From Bombardia bombarda (taxonomy: Eukaryota; Ascomycota; Sordariomycetes; Sordariales; Lasiosphaeriaceae), in contig JAULSR010000003.1 in the NCBI GenBank assembly GCA_030512295.1, positions 186,001-250,000 on the forward strand: a stretch of DNA of 64,000 nt, given 5' to 3'. The position numbers were made by a program, and so were the translations under genes. Position 1 is the stretch's first letter; each line of letters opens with the position of its first letter. Of the stretch, positions 1-11,758 are shown one piece after another. The notes beneath the pieces were generated by a model. That model ran no database searches. It had not been told where the DNA came from and saw nothing but the letters and a program-made list of their open reading frames with translations.

Positions 1-1712
1 CGCGTATTCGGACAGAAAATGTCGCAGCCGGTTGCTGAAGATGACCTCAGCAATGGACAAGAAGACGGCGCCGCCTAGGTTCTGAGAGAAGACGACAAGG
101 GCGCTGGCGACGGGCGCCTCCTCCTTGCGCACAGCATTCTGCACTGCCAAAATGGGCATCTGGATGCCGAGACCCTGAAAGCCCTGCAGGATTTGGAATC
201 CTACCCGCCGGCTGGTGGCTGAGGTGGGTGTGAGTGTCGAGACTAGGCCGGCGCCGATGGAGGTAAAGACACCGCTGGCGAGGGCAAACGGGAGGTAGTA
301 ACCCAAGCGGGTCACTAGGACACCTGTGGCAATGGTGACGACCATGTTGGTGACAATTTGCGGAAGCATACCGACGCCGCTCTGCACTGGGGACGCTTCC
401 TGCACTGCCTGGAAATACACGGGGAAGTAGTATGAAGTGATGAAGGTGCATCCGATGAAGAAGGCCTGGTTCAGACAGCTGCTCCAGATGATGCGGCGAC
501 GGATCAGTGATAGAGGGATCATGGCCTCGGCTCCCATATGATGTTCCCAGGCCAAAAAGACAAGCAGATTCCCCAAAGCACCACAGAAAAGGCCGATGAT
601 GGTGGCGCTGCTCCAAGGGTGCTTGATGCCGCCCCACTGCAGGGCCAGGATGAGCATGATGACGGTCGGCGTGAAGAGTAAAAAGCCGATTAGGTCCAGC
701 TTCTGGAGCTTTTGCCTGAGAGATCGTGGCCCGTCAGCCATGACTTGGGACTCGGGGAATGGGATAAGAATCAGGCCGAGGGCAATCACGGCACCAGCCG
801 GCAGGTTGATGTAGAAGCCTAGATGGATAAAATCGTCAGGTCGTCCTCAACTTCGAGTTGTGGTACTCAAGAGGGGATCACTCACACCACCGCCAGGTCG
901 TGTACTCGGTCAGAGCGCCACCAATAAGCGGTCCAGCCAAGATGCCAAAGAAAGATAGTCCCATGAGGATGCCTCGATATCCTGTAATCCAGCAGAGGAG
1001 TGTATCAGTTACTGTTGCGGCACCCAAAGTACCATGATTTGGTAGCTTACTGGCTTGCTTGTCTTCTGGCACTATCAAAGTGAGCATGGTATAGCCTCCG
1101 TTGAGAAGTCCCGATGCACCCAGACCGGCCACCGCGCGGCCGATGATCAGCATGTTTGACGAGACGGCGGCACCGCACAGGGCGGAGCCCGCTTCAAAGA
1201 CAGCGAAAAAGGCTAGGAAGGTTATCTTGACCGTAAAGTAGGTGTAAATCTTGCCGCTGAGAGGCTGCAACACGCAACTGAGCAGAGGGGTCGTCAATAT
1301 CAACTTGAACATGGCTTTCTCCAGGTTTTCTACCCACTTAGCCAAGAGGTATGCTGTCCCGTACCAGCCAATGTCGTCGAGAGAATGGAAATCGCCCGTG
1401 ATTTTGGGGGTTGCCTGTTATAGTCTTGGTAAGCAGAACTATGGTACCATCAAGATGAGTATAGGCGAAGCAAATCGGACTGACCGTGGCTACTATAGAC
1501 GCATCCATCAACACCAGAAAGATGGCCAGTGTCATACTGGATAGAACTAGGAACAGCTGTATCCCCGAGAGGTATTGCTCGGATTCGAGCTGTGACCCGG
1601 TGACCGCCAATTCGGGACCATCGTCGCTTGTCTGTGCCAATTTTTCCTGAGAAGGTTGGCGTGATATTGATGCTGACACCGATCCGAGACTTTTATCCAT
1701 TGCTTCGGTCAT
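1..1712 (-). CDS. MFS drug:H+ antiporter, DHA2 (14-TM) family, 3' end cut by window edge
   Basis: Plasma-membrane major facilitator transporter, probably exporting toxic or secondary metabolites in exchange for protons. Five exons can be joined in phase: 1485-1712, 1338-1414, 1051-1277, 886-981 and 818 down to base 1, with introns of 60-70 bp. Visible hallmarks are the first-helix stretch VLMDASIVAT, then DDIGWYGTAYLL, LQPLSGKIYTYF, the antiporter motif C (GILAGPLIGGAL) and WRWCFYINLPAGA. These match the usual order in DHA2 pumps. The start is the ATG at 1712; an open frame runs further upstream but only from a TTG. The C-terminal helices lie outside the window. The gene is divergent from a Zn2Cys6 regulator, a common arrangement for efflux pumps. 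The family is secure; the substrate cannot be read from sequence. Confidence 0.9.
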
Positions 1713-2207
1713 GGTAGAGATCCTGTTTGCCCGTGAAGATGTATTAGGTATATCAGGGGTATAAGGGGGTGGTAGGCTGCTTGGTGTGATGACAACTGAA
1801 GGGGGCAAGCAGCATGCCGTCTCTTAGGGGGAGGTCTCTGCTTTAATATAAAAGAAGTTCAAAAGACTACATATTGCCAACTTGGTATCTTCAGGTTGGT
1901 ATCTCTAGGCACCAGAAAGAGTCGTAAAAGGGTCTCTCAACCATTCTGTGTTTGTAATGTTGGCAACAGGGGCAACGACTGACCCTAACCCTATATCCGC
2001 GGACTTAATCCCGCGGACTCATTGGTTGGACCTGGAATGTTCTTGTAACAGTAGGTCGGTCACACCTGCCATCCCACCTCACCAGCGACCTTATTATTTC
2101 CGCACCAACAAGTTTCTTTTTCACGGGTGTGGAGCTAACATTACCCAAAACAAATTTCTCCAAAACAGCTTTCTCCAAAATACGACGATATCTGTCTGGA
2201 GCTCCAG
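1713..2207. promoter_or_regulatory. Shared divergent promoter region
   Basis: About 495 bp separate the start codons of the MFS pump (minus) and the Zn2Cys6 regulator (plus), so both promoters must lie here. Near 1994-2020 the CGCGG/CCGCGG-type words (ccgcgg, cccgcgg) resemble the CGG half-sites bound by zinc-cluster proteins. That reading is inference; no defined operator is visible. Confidence 0.45.
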
Positions 2208-4544
2208 ATGCAAGCGCAGATGCAAGCGCAGATGCAGCCGCAAGCACAAGGGGCGACGCCGCGACCCCATCGTCGCTCTCGCATCCCTTTATCGTGCGAT
2301 CCCTGTCGCAGCAGAAAGTACGCAGTCTCGGCCCCATCCCCATCTCCATGTGGGCATCTCCATGGAGATAGCAAATGCGACGATAGCTGATGCGGCATGT
2401 CTTGGTTCTAGACTGAAATGCAACCGAGAAAAGCCTTGCCAGAACTGCATCGCCCGCAACGACCAGGAGGCTTGCAGATTTCAGGCATCTCATAATGTGG
2501 CAGCATCCCACCATGGTCGCGACATGGATGCGAATATCGGGATTGCCACGCGTCACAGGATCAGCCATTTGGAAGATTTGGTCAAGAGCCTGATTGAAGA
2601 GCGCCAAAAGGCCAGGAAGGTTGGAAACACCAGCACGCCCGAAAGCCTCGATGTCGGACAAAGCGTGACGGGAACCGGGAAAACCATCATGGAGGGCGTC
2701 CACTCTGTCTATCTCGGCGGTGACGATTGGAACACTGTCCTCCAAGAGATCCACGAACTCAAAAGAACATGGAGCCAAGACCATGAAGACCAGCAAGACC
2801 AGAGCGACACCTTCCGTTCCAATCTCTCTCATACCGTTGATGGGGCGAGCCTGCTGTTTAACCAGATCAAACCAATTGAACGCATTGAGATTCTCTCCAG
2901 CTTGCCATCCAAGCCCGAGATTGATCGACTGATCGCTCAGTTCTTTGCCCGCCATGCATTTCCTATCGCCGTCCCTCGTAGGTTCCTTACCTTGTGTTCT
3001 GTTGATGACATGGCAATTCCGGCGCTTACAACATAATCAGCGATCCTCCACGAGCCAACCTTCATGCGTGAGTACGATCAGCACTGGAGAGATCCGTCCC
3101 GCTCCAGCTTTATCTGGCTAGGTCTCCTGTTTTCCGTCCTAGGCATAACCATGCTCGCCTGTCACCAATACGGCGAGCCGCCAGAGTATGAAGGCATAGC
3201 CGAATCTCTCTCGCAGCTCTACCGGATGCGCACCGCCCAATGCCTGCAAAGTGGCGACATTGCAAAATGTTTACCATACACGGTAGAGACATTACGATTC
3301 AATGCCACGGCCGAGCTGAGCAGAAGGGATGACAATCGCCGCGGCCTTTGGATAATGGCCGGTGTCGTCGTCCGTGCCGCCATTAACATGGGCTATCACC
3401 GTGACCCCTCCCAGTCACCAGGCATCTCCCCTCTACAGGCTGAGTATCGACGCCGTGTCTGGCTCTCCGTGACCAGCCTGGATGATACCGCATCGTTTGT
3501 TGCCGGCTTCCCACGCATGACGGCGGCCATATACTCAGACACGATGGAGCCTCGTAATATACACGACTGGGAGCTTTCGGAAGATGCCACAGTTCTCCCC
3601 CACCGCGACCACTTGAAGATCGCACCGCTGTCACATATCTTATTGTGAAGTCACGCTTGTTTCGTGCCATGTGTCGCATCTCCGACTTCAACAACATCCC
3701 GAACCCCAGCTCGTATAAGGCTGTCCTTGAAATTGACCAGGCGGTCTATAGCGCATATGACGCTTTCCCTCTGCACATGAAAGTCCCTCCCGACATGGCT
3801 AGCGGTGGTGACAGGACTGGCGGTATCACCCTCCGAAGCCTATCCCACTTCCCAAACTTGACACTTCTGGGAATGTACCACAAGGGCATGTGCACCCTGC
3901 ATTGCAGATTCCTAGCCAAGGCAAGAGTCGATAGCCGCTTCCACTTCTCGCGAGACCGATGTATATCGTCAGCCTTGGCACTACTCGCCTTCCAACCGGG
4001 CCTAGAGCCACCCTTCTATAGACTCTCACAAACGCGGCAGATGCTGACACTCGGCGCCATGGTTCTTTTGCTAGAGCTGGAGCTGAGACGAAAAACGAGA
4101 CCAGAAACATGCACTGAGGTAGACGAGTGTCCAGACAGCCATCTCCTCATGCAAGCCTTGAAGAAGTCGCGCGCCTGTTGGGCAGACGTGACAAACACAT
4201 GTGACGAGGCATACAGAGCTCACGAATTTCTGGCCGGCATGCTTTCGGGACTCGAAGAGAATCCGGCTCGGGATGCCTCTTCTCATACAGTATCACCAGG
4301 GACACCGCCAGAGATGTTGGAGTTCAGTGAGCTCCCCGCCTTCGAAACATTGATGGCCAACGGAGGATTCTCGTTTGAAGATGATCCGTTTAACATGGAT
4401 ATTGACTGGGTTCGTTTTTCCTTTTTAGTATTACTTGGTAATTGTCACTGATGAGATGCTGAACAGACGACGTGGGATGCATTTGTTGAAGAGCCTGGGG
4501 CTGGCGATGCAGCTGGTCCCATGTTTCGAGGACTCGATGGATAA
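2208..4544 (+). CDS. Zn2Cys6 transcription factor with fungal-specific TF domain, carrying a one-base frameshift
   Basis: Likely nuclear transcription factor. Exons 2208-2317, 2412-2977, 3041-4409 and 4467-4544. The zinc cluster is SCDPCRSRK joined across intron 1 to LKCNREKPCQNC, followed by a short coiled-coil linker (RISHLEDLVKSLIEE) and a fungal_trans middle domain with ILHEPTFM, RRDDNRRGLWIMAG, GYHRDPS, YRRRVWLSV, EPRNIHDWELSED and YLIVKSRLFRAM. The reading frame breaks between the last two motifs. At the C-run 3597-3601 the frame moves by one base, and the spliced coding length is 2123 nt, exactly one short of a multiple of three. One extra C would restore the family pattern. So this is either a recent pseudogene or a sequencing or assembly error. 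It neighbours a divergent efflux pump it may control (inference). Confidence 0.82.
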
Positions 4545-4732
4545 ATCAACGATACATAGATACATGCAGTCATAGCATGCACCACACCTGGAGATGCCCC
4601 GGACACTACGAAGAACCTTGACCAGAGATAAACGTGCACTCAAGCATAATAGCCTACTTATATTATAGCCTATCGCAATGATTTGGACCAGACATCCATA
4701 TTAACAAAAAACTTCAGACCGATCTCAACAGC

Positions 4733-6950
4733 TCAATCTCTCTTCTCAGCCTCCTCCCCTTCAGCTACCTTATCACTCGCAGAACCAGACTCGCCACCCT
4801 GCGCCAAGACAGCATCCACGACAGCCTCGAGCGTTGACTTGGGCCCCGTGAACCACTTACGAGCCGAGAGAAAGTAGTACACAGTAGCGCCGCCCCAGAC
4901 CGACATGTTGACGACGACAGTGTAGTTCATGACGTCGGGGGTCGGGTTTGGACCGCCGAGAGGGAACATGGCCAATACAATGCCAAAGACCAAGAAGATG
5001 ATGGCGGCCCAGGCCAGTGGCGTTGAGACGCGTGCGCCCGTGTAGAAGGCGCCAGGGGTGAACTTGGACTGGCCCCAGACGACACGCGCGAAGATGGGAA
5101 TGAGCCAGGCCAGGTTGTTGGCGGCAACGGCGAGCGAGAAGAGGGCGGATGCAGCGGCTGGGGCAATGAGGCAAAGTAGACCCAGAATCAAGGCCACAAA
5201 TGCGGATCCCCACACGGTCCGAAGAGGGATGTACCCAAATTTCTTGGACTATTTTTGTCAAAGGCAATGGTCAGCCATGTCTTTTGTGTGAGAACAACAG
5301 TAAACTGGGAAGGTAGCTCACAATAGGGCGGAAGAAGGACGAGAACGGCAAGGCACCGTCACGCGAAAAGGCCCACGCCTGACGCGAAGAGGCCACGATA
5401 ATAGACAGACCCATGAGGTACTGGACGATAAAGACCAGCGACATAAATCCCATTGCTCCATGTTTTCCAAGGGCATCATAATAAATTTGGGCCATCTACC
5501 AGGGGTTCAGTCAGCCTTCAAGATAGCTACTCCTATAGGGGAGGTCGCTGGGGAGCTTACTGGCTGTCCAAATCTGCTGCCAAGGACGCTTGAGAGATCC
5601 GGGTTTACGCAGGCGGCGATAACAATAACAATGACAAAGCCGAGGAGCCCTTGTTTGCGTCATATGTGTTAGCTTGAGAGGGTAGGAGCTGAGAGGCAAA
5701 CGACCTACAGCACATGCCAATGGACATGAGGATGCCCATGGGAACCGCCTTGGCGGCATTGGATGCTTCTTCGGACACTGTCGTTGTGTTTTAGTTGGAA
5801 GAACTCTGCTTAAGATAGAGATCACGGCTGTGGAAAAAGCACCTACTATGAACCTGTAAGTTGTTAGCTCTCCTGTTCGCGAATCATCTATAGAGATGGG
5901 GAAGTGGCTGGTGACGCTTACACAGGAATCAAAAGCACCAATCGTCCAGATCGGTGACAGCCAAGCCAGCATGAAAGCCCAGCCCGTGGGCCACTCGGTC
6001 ATGTTTTGCACATTGGAGAAAATGAAGGCGCCATCGTTGCGCTTCGCGGCGGTACCGACAGGAAGTGCAATGATGGTGGCCAGGATCAGAGCAATATTCT
6101 GTCATTGTACATCCCCTGTGTCAGTGATGACTTGGTTCTGGAAATCGGCAATACTAATGAGACCCCATACCATGAAAACGGCGAAGCTCTGGAGTTTGCC
6201 CATAATCTTAGAAAGTACCGACGCCAATATAGCGTGCGTGATGACACAGACCATAAAGACAACATAGATCAGGCCGGAAGAGGGGGTCCATTCCCCGTCG
6301 TTGGCAATGACGATGCTGTTTTTCCCGTCAGAAACCGTTGGGTTCTCGAGCTGGTGAGACTGACTTACACGGAGAGAAACATCAAAGCAAATCCTGATGA
6401 TCGGATGCGAATACGATCAGTACCAATTCAGACGCTACAACACTCATGCTGAGGTAAACAAACCATAGTCAATACTGCACAGCCCACCAATCAGGCCCAG
6501 ACTGTTGCTATACCCAACCAGAAAGCACAAGTAGTTGCGCGTCCTGGAAGAGCTGAAATAATGCGTCCACCAGTAAAGACCGCCGCTCGTGGGCATGGCG
6601 CTGCCCAGATCGGCCATGGCGAGCCCGACGACAAAGATGCAGCCGCTGGCCAGGAACCAGCCCCAGACCATGCCAGAGGGGCCGGCAGGCAACGAGAAAG
6701 CCAGCGTCGAGGCGATGGACGGCAGCAAACCCATGATGGAAAAAGCGATGCCAAAGACCTCGAGGGTGGAAAAGTTGCGCTTGAGCTCCTGCTTGTAGCC
6801 CATCTTGGCCAGCAGCTCAGCATCGGCCGCGCTGGCGAGGACGACGCCGTCCGCCTCGGTTGTGAGGTTCACATCGTGGCTTGACAACGGGGCTTCGTGG
6901 TGTGCCGGCGGATCGGCAAATGCCGCTTCGGCTTGGGGGTGCGAGGACAT
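4733..6950 (-). CDS. Amino acid / GABA / choline permease, APC superfamily
   Basis: Membrane permease with about 12 helices, of the fungal Uga4/Hnm1-like group that imports GABA, choline or amino acids with protons. Nine exons join in phase: 6464-6950, 6369-6393, 6171-6315, 5922-6098, 5847-5853, 5709-5777, 5561-5649, 5322-5495 and 4733-5248. Characteristic stretches are KRNFSTLEVFGIAFSIMGL, MADLGSAMPTSGGLYWW, GLCSIDYGFA, MTEWPTGWAFML, FDSCVHMSEEA, SSRQAWAFSRDGALP and YFLSARKWFTGPK. The fifth exon is only 7 nt and supplies V-H and part of the M in CVHMSEEA; without it the motif and phase are lost. The first ATG is at 6950; the longer open frame begins at a TTG. The coding sequence looks intact. 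GATA motifs upstream suggest nitrogen control. Confidence 0.9.
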
Positions 6951-8228
6951 GTTATCGGTATGTAACTTGTCCCTCAACGCGGAGTAATGCTGAGCTTGAT
7001 GTGTGAGCTGTAGTGATGGTGTCGCGTTTTACGTCGAAGCTGTCTTGCTGCTGCAGAATCAAGATGTAGGTTATAAAAAGAGGGGGTAAGTTGGTGGGAC
7101 GAAGTCGACTGTTCGGATCCCCCGATGATGTAGCTCTATATGCAGCTTATGCCCGGTTGTATCTATCCCCAGCCATCCGTTCCCCCACGGACGGGGTCGC
7201 CCTTGTCGTGTATGTGTGCCGACCCCTGTGATGCAATTGGTTGGCTTCATCACGCCAGCGAATGAGATGCTGTCGATGTAAGTCGGAGAAAAAGCAGACC
7301 ACGCGATAACACCATGATAAAAAGATAACGATGGCTTTGTTTGCTCCCGAGAACCCCTGGGCATACCATTGAGGATATGGAGTGCGTTGGACGGCTCTTT
7401 GTTTGTGGATACAGGACCCCTTGCTGGAGACTTTTTTGTACGAATAGTAGTTGGTCAATTGAAGGACGACAGGATCGAACATGATAAGCTTTCTACCCCA
7501 ATTGCTTGTATCATGTCGCCTGGTGTCATGTTGCAGGGATGATAGCTGCAGTAGCCATGCCATATCTATCCTAGCTCGGACATTGATGAACGTTTCCATG
7601 GGGCACCCCCGCTCTGTTGATCTGAGGGAGACGGTGTGACTCGTGGTTGTTGCTGGTTGTCGTCCCGAATTTGAAGAATTGGCCGCGAGGCGATAAGATA
7701 AAGGAGTCGGTTGATAAGCTAAAGAGTCGTGCTCTTTGTTTACAGATTTTGAGGCTTATTCCTTCATTTCAATGATCTGAAGAGTGGCACGAGCTGCCGA
7801 GGAAAGACGGCAGCAACCGCTTTCCCTGCCAACGCTGATTGTAACTGACCACTGACCTAGAACTGCGGGGCACATTCAAGTATACAAACCTCTGGGAATT
7901 TAGTGTGACTGGCCAATAAGAGCTCACCCCGATTGAAGAAGACCGGACAATGGCCATCCACTTGCGGCGACACGACACGCCACCAGTCGGATCATTCGGA
8001 GCAAAGGCACTTATGGATGTCTCATGCCACTATCCCCGATCGACCATGCTACCCTTTTATCAAAGCCACCTCACACACTTATAGTGCACGAAGAAGAATG
8101 CAATGGAGGGTTCGGCAAAGCGATCTTGCACTCTAGCAGAGGCCATGGTCGAAGGCACACTACGTTGTTTTAAAGACTGCATCTTTCTTAGCAATAATGT
8201 CAATCTGCGCTGGGTCCAACATGTTATT
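6951..8228. other. Intergenic, permease promoter side; no convincing gene
   Basis: Open frames here (for example 7147-7599 minus) lack recognisable domains, introns or good start contexts, and they overlap each other. The only structure seen is the group of GATA words listed separately. The remainder gives no signal. Confidence 0.5.
7305..7717. promoter_or_regulatory. GATA-factor motif cluster upstream of the permease
   Basis: GATAA words occur at about 7305, 7316, 7324, 7483, 7692, 7697 and 7713, i.e. 350-770 bp upstream of the permease ATG. HGATAR is the site of AreA/NIT2-type nitrogen regulators in ascomycetes. Nitrogen catabolite control of the permease is inferred from family knowledge and spacing. 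Confidence 0.4.
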
Positions 8229-9400
8229 TCACTCACAGATCATCAACTTTCGCCGTCCCCATTGCTCTACCCCTTGAGGATACCTATCAGGCTGAAGGGC
8301 AGATAAGTGACTGGGTGTTAGGCCGTGAGCAGGCGCACGTGCGGCTCGCTGGGTCCTGTTGAGTAGATCAACAACAGTGGCAGATAGCACGACATGACGT
8401 CGACGCCCGATAGCCATGTCGAAGACCACGGGCCGCAATGTGGATGTCCCGCCGCCAAGGGTGCGAGCTCGTACTAGACAGTCCACTGAATGTCCTTGAA
8501 TTGGGCGACCTCCCTGTCCTCGAAAACCAGACATGGCCACGTCGGCTTCCTCGAACCGGTTCGGGGCAATCAGCCAGCGGATGATCGAAACCATTTTAGT
8601 ATATTTTTTTATGTATATACTGTGGCTATTGGTGACATACCGCGAAGGTTATGAAAACGAGGGTACTGCTACCCTGAGGATGAAGATGAAGATAAACTGA
8701 AGCGTGAGCGTTACTCTCCATGCAGCGGACCCAATGACCGAGAGAAAGTCGAACTTGACCTAGTTGCCTACCTCTAAGCGTTTCATCAACACTCATGATC
8801 CCTCTGCTCGTTGTCTTATGTGTAAGGCAAGGAGGCTGGAAAGTGGGTATGCCATACTGAGCACGAAACCAGATATATTCAAAGGAAACTCAGTCACCAC
8901 CAGCTTCCCGCGCCAGCTGCCCTTAAAAGTCTCGCGCTGCCGTACGGGTGCTGTCGAAGCGTAGATTCCGTTGCCGAAGCCAACCACAATGTCAGAGACG
9001 GCGACCTGTAGGACCCTACCGACTGCCATGTCAGCGGTCCCAAATAACATCGTCGTCTTGTGACTGAGTGGCTCTCCGGTCCATATCACCGAGATGGCAC
9101 CCAGGAAGTAGTCGATACTATAAACTGATGTGGCGGTGTTCTGTGGTGATGGACTATAGCGGATGTTGAGCAGGCCGAGGAAGCCATCTGTGACAATGGC
9201 ACCACCAAACACCCCCTTTCCACCACTAGTACATAATTAGGGAGTGAAGTCAGTTATATCGCCGGTCATGTCTCTGGGGTTCTCATTGTGTCCGTTGGAT
9301 ATGACGGAGAGAGAGACAAGCTGGCACACACACACATCCAAACAAAGTAATATCAGTGGCGCACGTGACGCTGACAGCATCCAAGAGAACGGATCGAATA
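8229..9400 (-). pseudogene. Decayed MFS sugar transporter
   Basis: Pieces of a hexose-type MFS transporter appear in the right order but with lost motifs. An LFG remnant of the first-exon LFGYDQ motif is near 9345. VFGGAIVTDGFLGLL, VGFGNGIYASTAPVRQ and RGKLVVTEFPLNISGF lie in 8793-9212. GSAAWRVTLTLQFIFIFIL is at about 8670-8730, and RWLIAPNRFEEAD, matching the usual ESPRWL-x-EEAD segment, at about 8540-8590. A stop follows the IFIFIL helix, and the ESP of ESPRWL is gone. Beyond about 8230 no further helices are recognisable, so the C-terminal half is missing. The arginine-rich loop that normally holds G-R-R is degraded to SHKTT. Substrate and original start cannot be given. Confidence 0.65.
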
Positions 9401-11758
9401 GATTCAGGTACTTGTTTCTCTTATTTTGTCAGCGAAGTTCGTCTTATCTCGGCAGAAACAAACCAATGAATTGAGTCTGGCTGGTCTAAGGTTAGTCGGC
9501 CAGGAATCGACGAGGTATTCTAGTCTGGTGTTTACTTGAAAAGGGGGTCAAATCCAGGTGTCATTGGCCCGCCTCAAATCGCGACTGGATATCGGACTTT
9601 GGAGGCTTGTGTTCTCGGGGCTTCGGCCCATCTCCGCGGGGACATGCAAAGCAGTGCCGCCTGACGTGGCATCTGAAATTGGCTTTGCATAAAGGCAATG
9701 TCTGAGCTGAGCCGGAGCAAACCATAGCTGCGGCTATCGCATTTTCATCGGCAGTCACTTGACTTGGTTGTGGTGTTGATACTGCTCAAGACGGGCATGT
9801 CACGAACCGGAAAATTGTCCTGAGGCCATACATTACATTGGCAACAAGAACTGTCCCTCGCGATAGAAGATGAAGACTTTGGGAAAATGTTACCCCATGC
9901 ACCTTGATCGGATTTTCCACGATCTGAGTCTGATTGCTCCATTGAGTGCATCGCCATCTGCTGGACAGGGGCAGAACAAGAAATGGCACAGTCCCACCAT
10001 CGCGAGTCGTTGTGAGCGTGGACTGTTGAGCTGGACTTGGGACGCTCCAGCGCGACAAGTGGAGCTCACTCAAGAGTTGGCAGTGGCGAGCCGCGACACC
10101 CACCAAATGAGATGCTATTGAAAAATGAAGACGCGTATGGTCGATGCAAAAACGCGCAATATGGAATACCAGACAACCTGAAAGTATGGGTGTGGTGTCG
10201 TGGGAAAAGGCGGTGTCGATAACAGGAGCGAAGCAGTTTTAGTTGGCCGTTGTGGTGAATATGTGATGGGTGGATGCAGTGGCATGCCACTATTCCTAAA
10301 GCAAATAGCTAATACGAGGATGGGCCACGATGACGTTGAGGCGAGGCAGGGTAAAAGCAAGCGGACCAAGATTCGCCGAATCGGTGGCGCAATGGCAATT
10401 GGCAATTGAGGAGTGATGGATGTTGTCTGCGGCTCAAAAGGTCCAGTTGTGTATGTGGTGGTTAAAAGTGGTCAGGGTTGCGGGAACCCTGCATGCAATT
10501 GGATTGGGACCCCATCGGAGTGGAATCTGGAACTTGGACAAATGCAGCTTTTCAGCTGGCCTGGTGCGTGCAAAAGTGGTCTGGGTGGTCGGCCGTGAAA
10601 CGGTTCAGCTCGCCAGGGCCGCATGTGGCTTCCCAATTGGCTCGCTAGGGGTTGCCTTTGCACGCCAGACGGCACCAGACCAGTGGCAGCCTTGGCGACT
10701 TCGCCGCGGGGAAAATCGACGTCGCAGCGTGCCAAGACGGCGCCAAGACCGGCCTGCCTGCATATTCGGTGAGACGTGCAGCGCCATTGCAGCGCCTTCC
10801 CAGCGCTAGAGGAGCGCCAGGACAGCGCCTTCCCAGCGGCGCGAGGGCCAATGTGGCGTGTGCCCAGGCCCTGGGTCAAGCCCTTTTGGAGATTTGGGGC
10901 TTTGATTCTATCGTCGATCGCGCTGCTTTGGACGTTTGAGCCTCCCTGCTTGCCAGGTGGCTCTGCTGGATGATGCCATTTCGGGACTCAACAAGCGACG
11001 GCCGACTGACTGACTGACTGACCAAGCCGACGGGACCCGGATTCCTGGACACCTCGCGGGGAGGAGGGTATCCATCCCGCAGTGCACACACTGAGGTGCA
11101 CGCACACTCCGTCTCGGTGTCGTGCTTCGCAAAGGTGAGAATTACTCCGATTCTGCAGGCGGCCATTCCATTCCATGTGGCGTGCGAGCCCGGCAATCGA
11201 AGGGTAGGAGGTTGATGAAAGAAGTGACCATGGAAGCGACAACCTGGATGTTGGATTGGATGCTGGATTGGATGCACCGCATCCCATGTCCCGAATGTCC
11301 ACGTCCCGACCCTGCCAAGACGGCAACCCTGCCCGCTGCGAGCTGCACCCTGCGAGCTGTTCTGTTGCAGAATGGCCATGGCAACCCACAAACTAGCCCC
11401 CTTCAGGAAACCTCGGTCGTGCCTGTCTCATCAATCTCATGCCAATTGTCAGGCCAGCAGCCATGGCAGGCAAGCCGGGGGTTGGCAGGAGCGAGCCATC
11501 TGAGGCACTCACCCAAGTCGGCCAAAGTCGCGGCTTCCCTGGAAGGTACGGGTTATGCCAGATAGGTAAGTACCAGAAGGTGCAACCTTCAGCTAGCCTC
11601 GACCGACTAGTGAAATAAAAGATGGCCTAGGATCCAGGTCCCGTGGTCGTCTTTCAGCCGATGTCATCTCGCCACAACCACCACTACCGCTGCCTCCACC
11701 TCCACTAGGTAGGTATTCATTAGCACCAACATCGAAATTAAAGATAAGTATAACGGCC
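9401..11758. other. Long intergenic stretch without a recognised gene
   Basis: No open frame here shows a family motif. Bases 10500-11500 are GC-richer and contain small local repeats: the word agcgccttcccagcg twice near 10790-10840, a GACT run near 11004-11022, and a repeated ggattggatg near 11250-11275. The right part is probably promoter and 5' leader of the Zn2Cys6 gene at 11759. Confidence 0.5.

Noticed and set aside
1712..1808. Longer N-terminus for the DHA2 pump
   Set aside because: The upstream extension begins at TTG; the first ATG in frame is at 1712.
2005..2955. 316-codon minus-strand frame opposite the Zn2Cys6 gene
   Set aside because: It is antisense to exons with clear zinc-cluster and fungal_trans motifs, shows no domain of its own and crosses the known intron.
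3592..3620. Very short intron to explain the frameshift in the first zinc-cluster gene
   Set aside because: The only GT-AG pair would give a 27-bp intron without a branch site, far below the 48 bp minimum seen elsewhere here, and it would delete conserved residues.
10420..11565. Overlapping GC-rich frames of 60-170 codons
   Set aside because: Several frames on both strands cover the same bases with no family motif, good start context or splice pattern.
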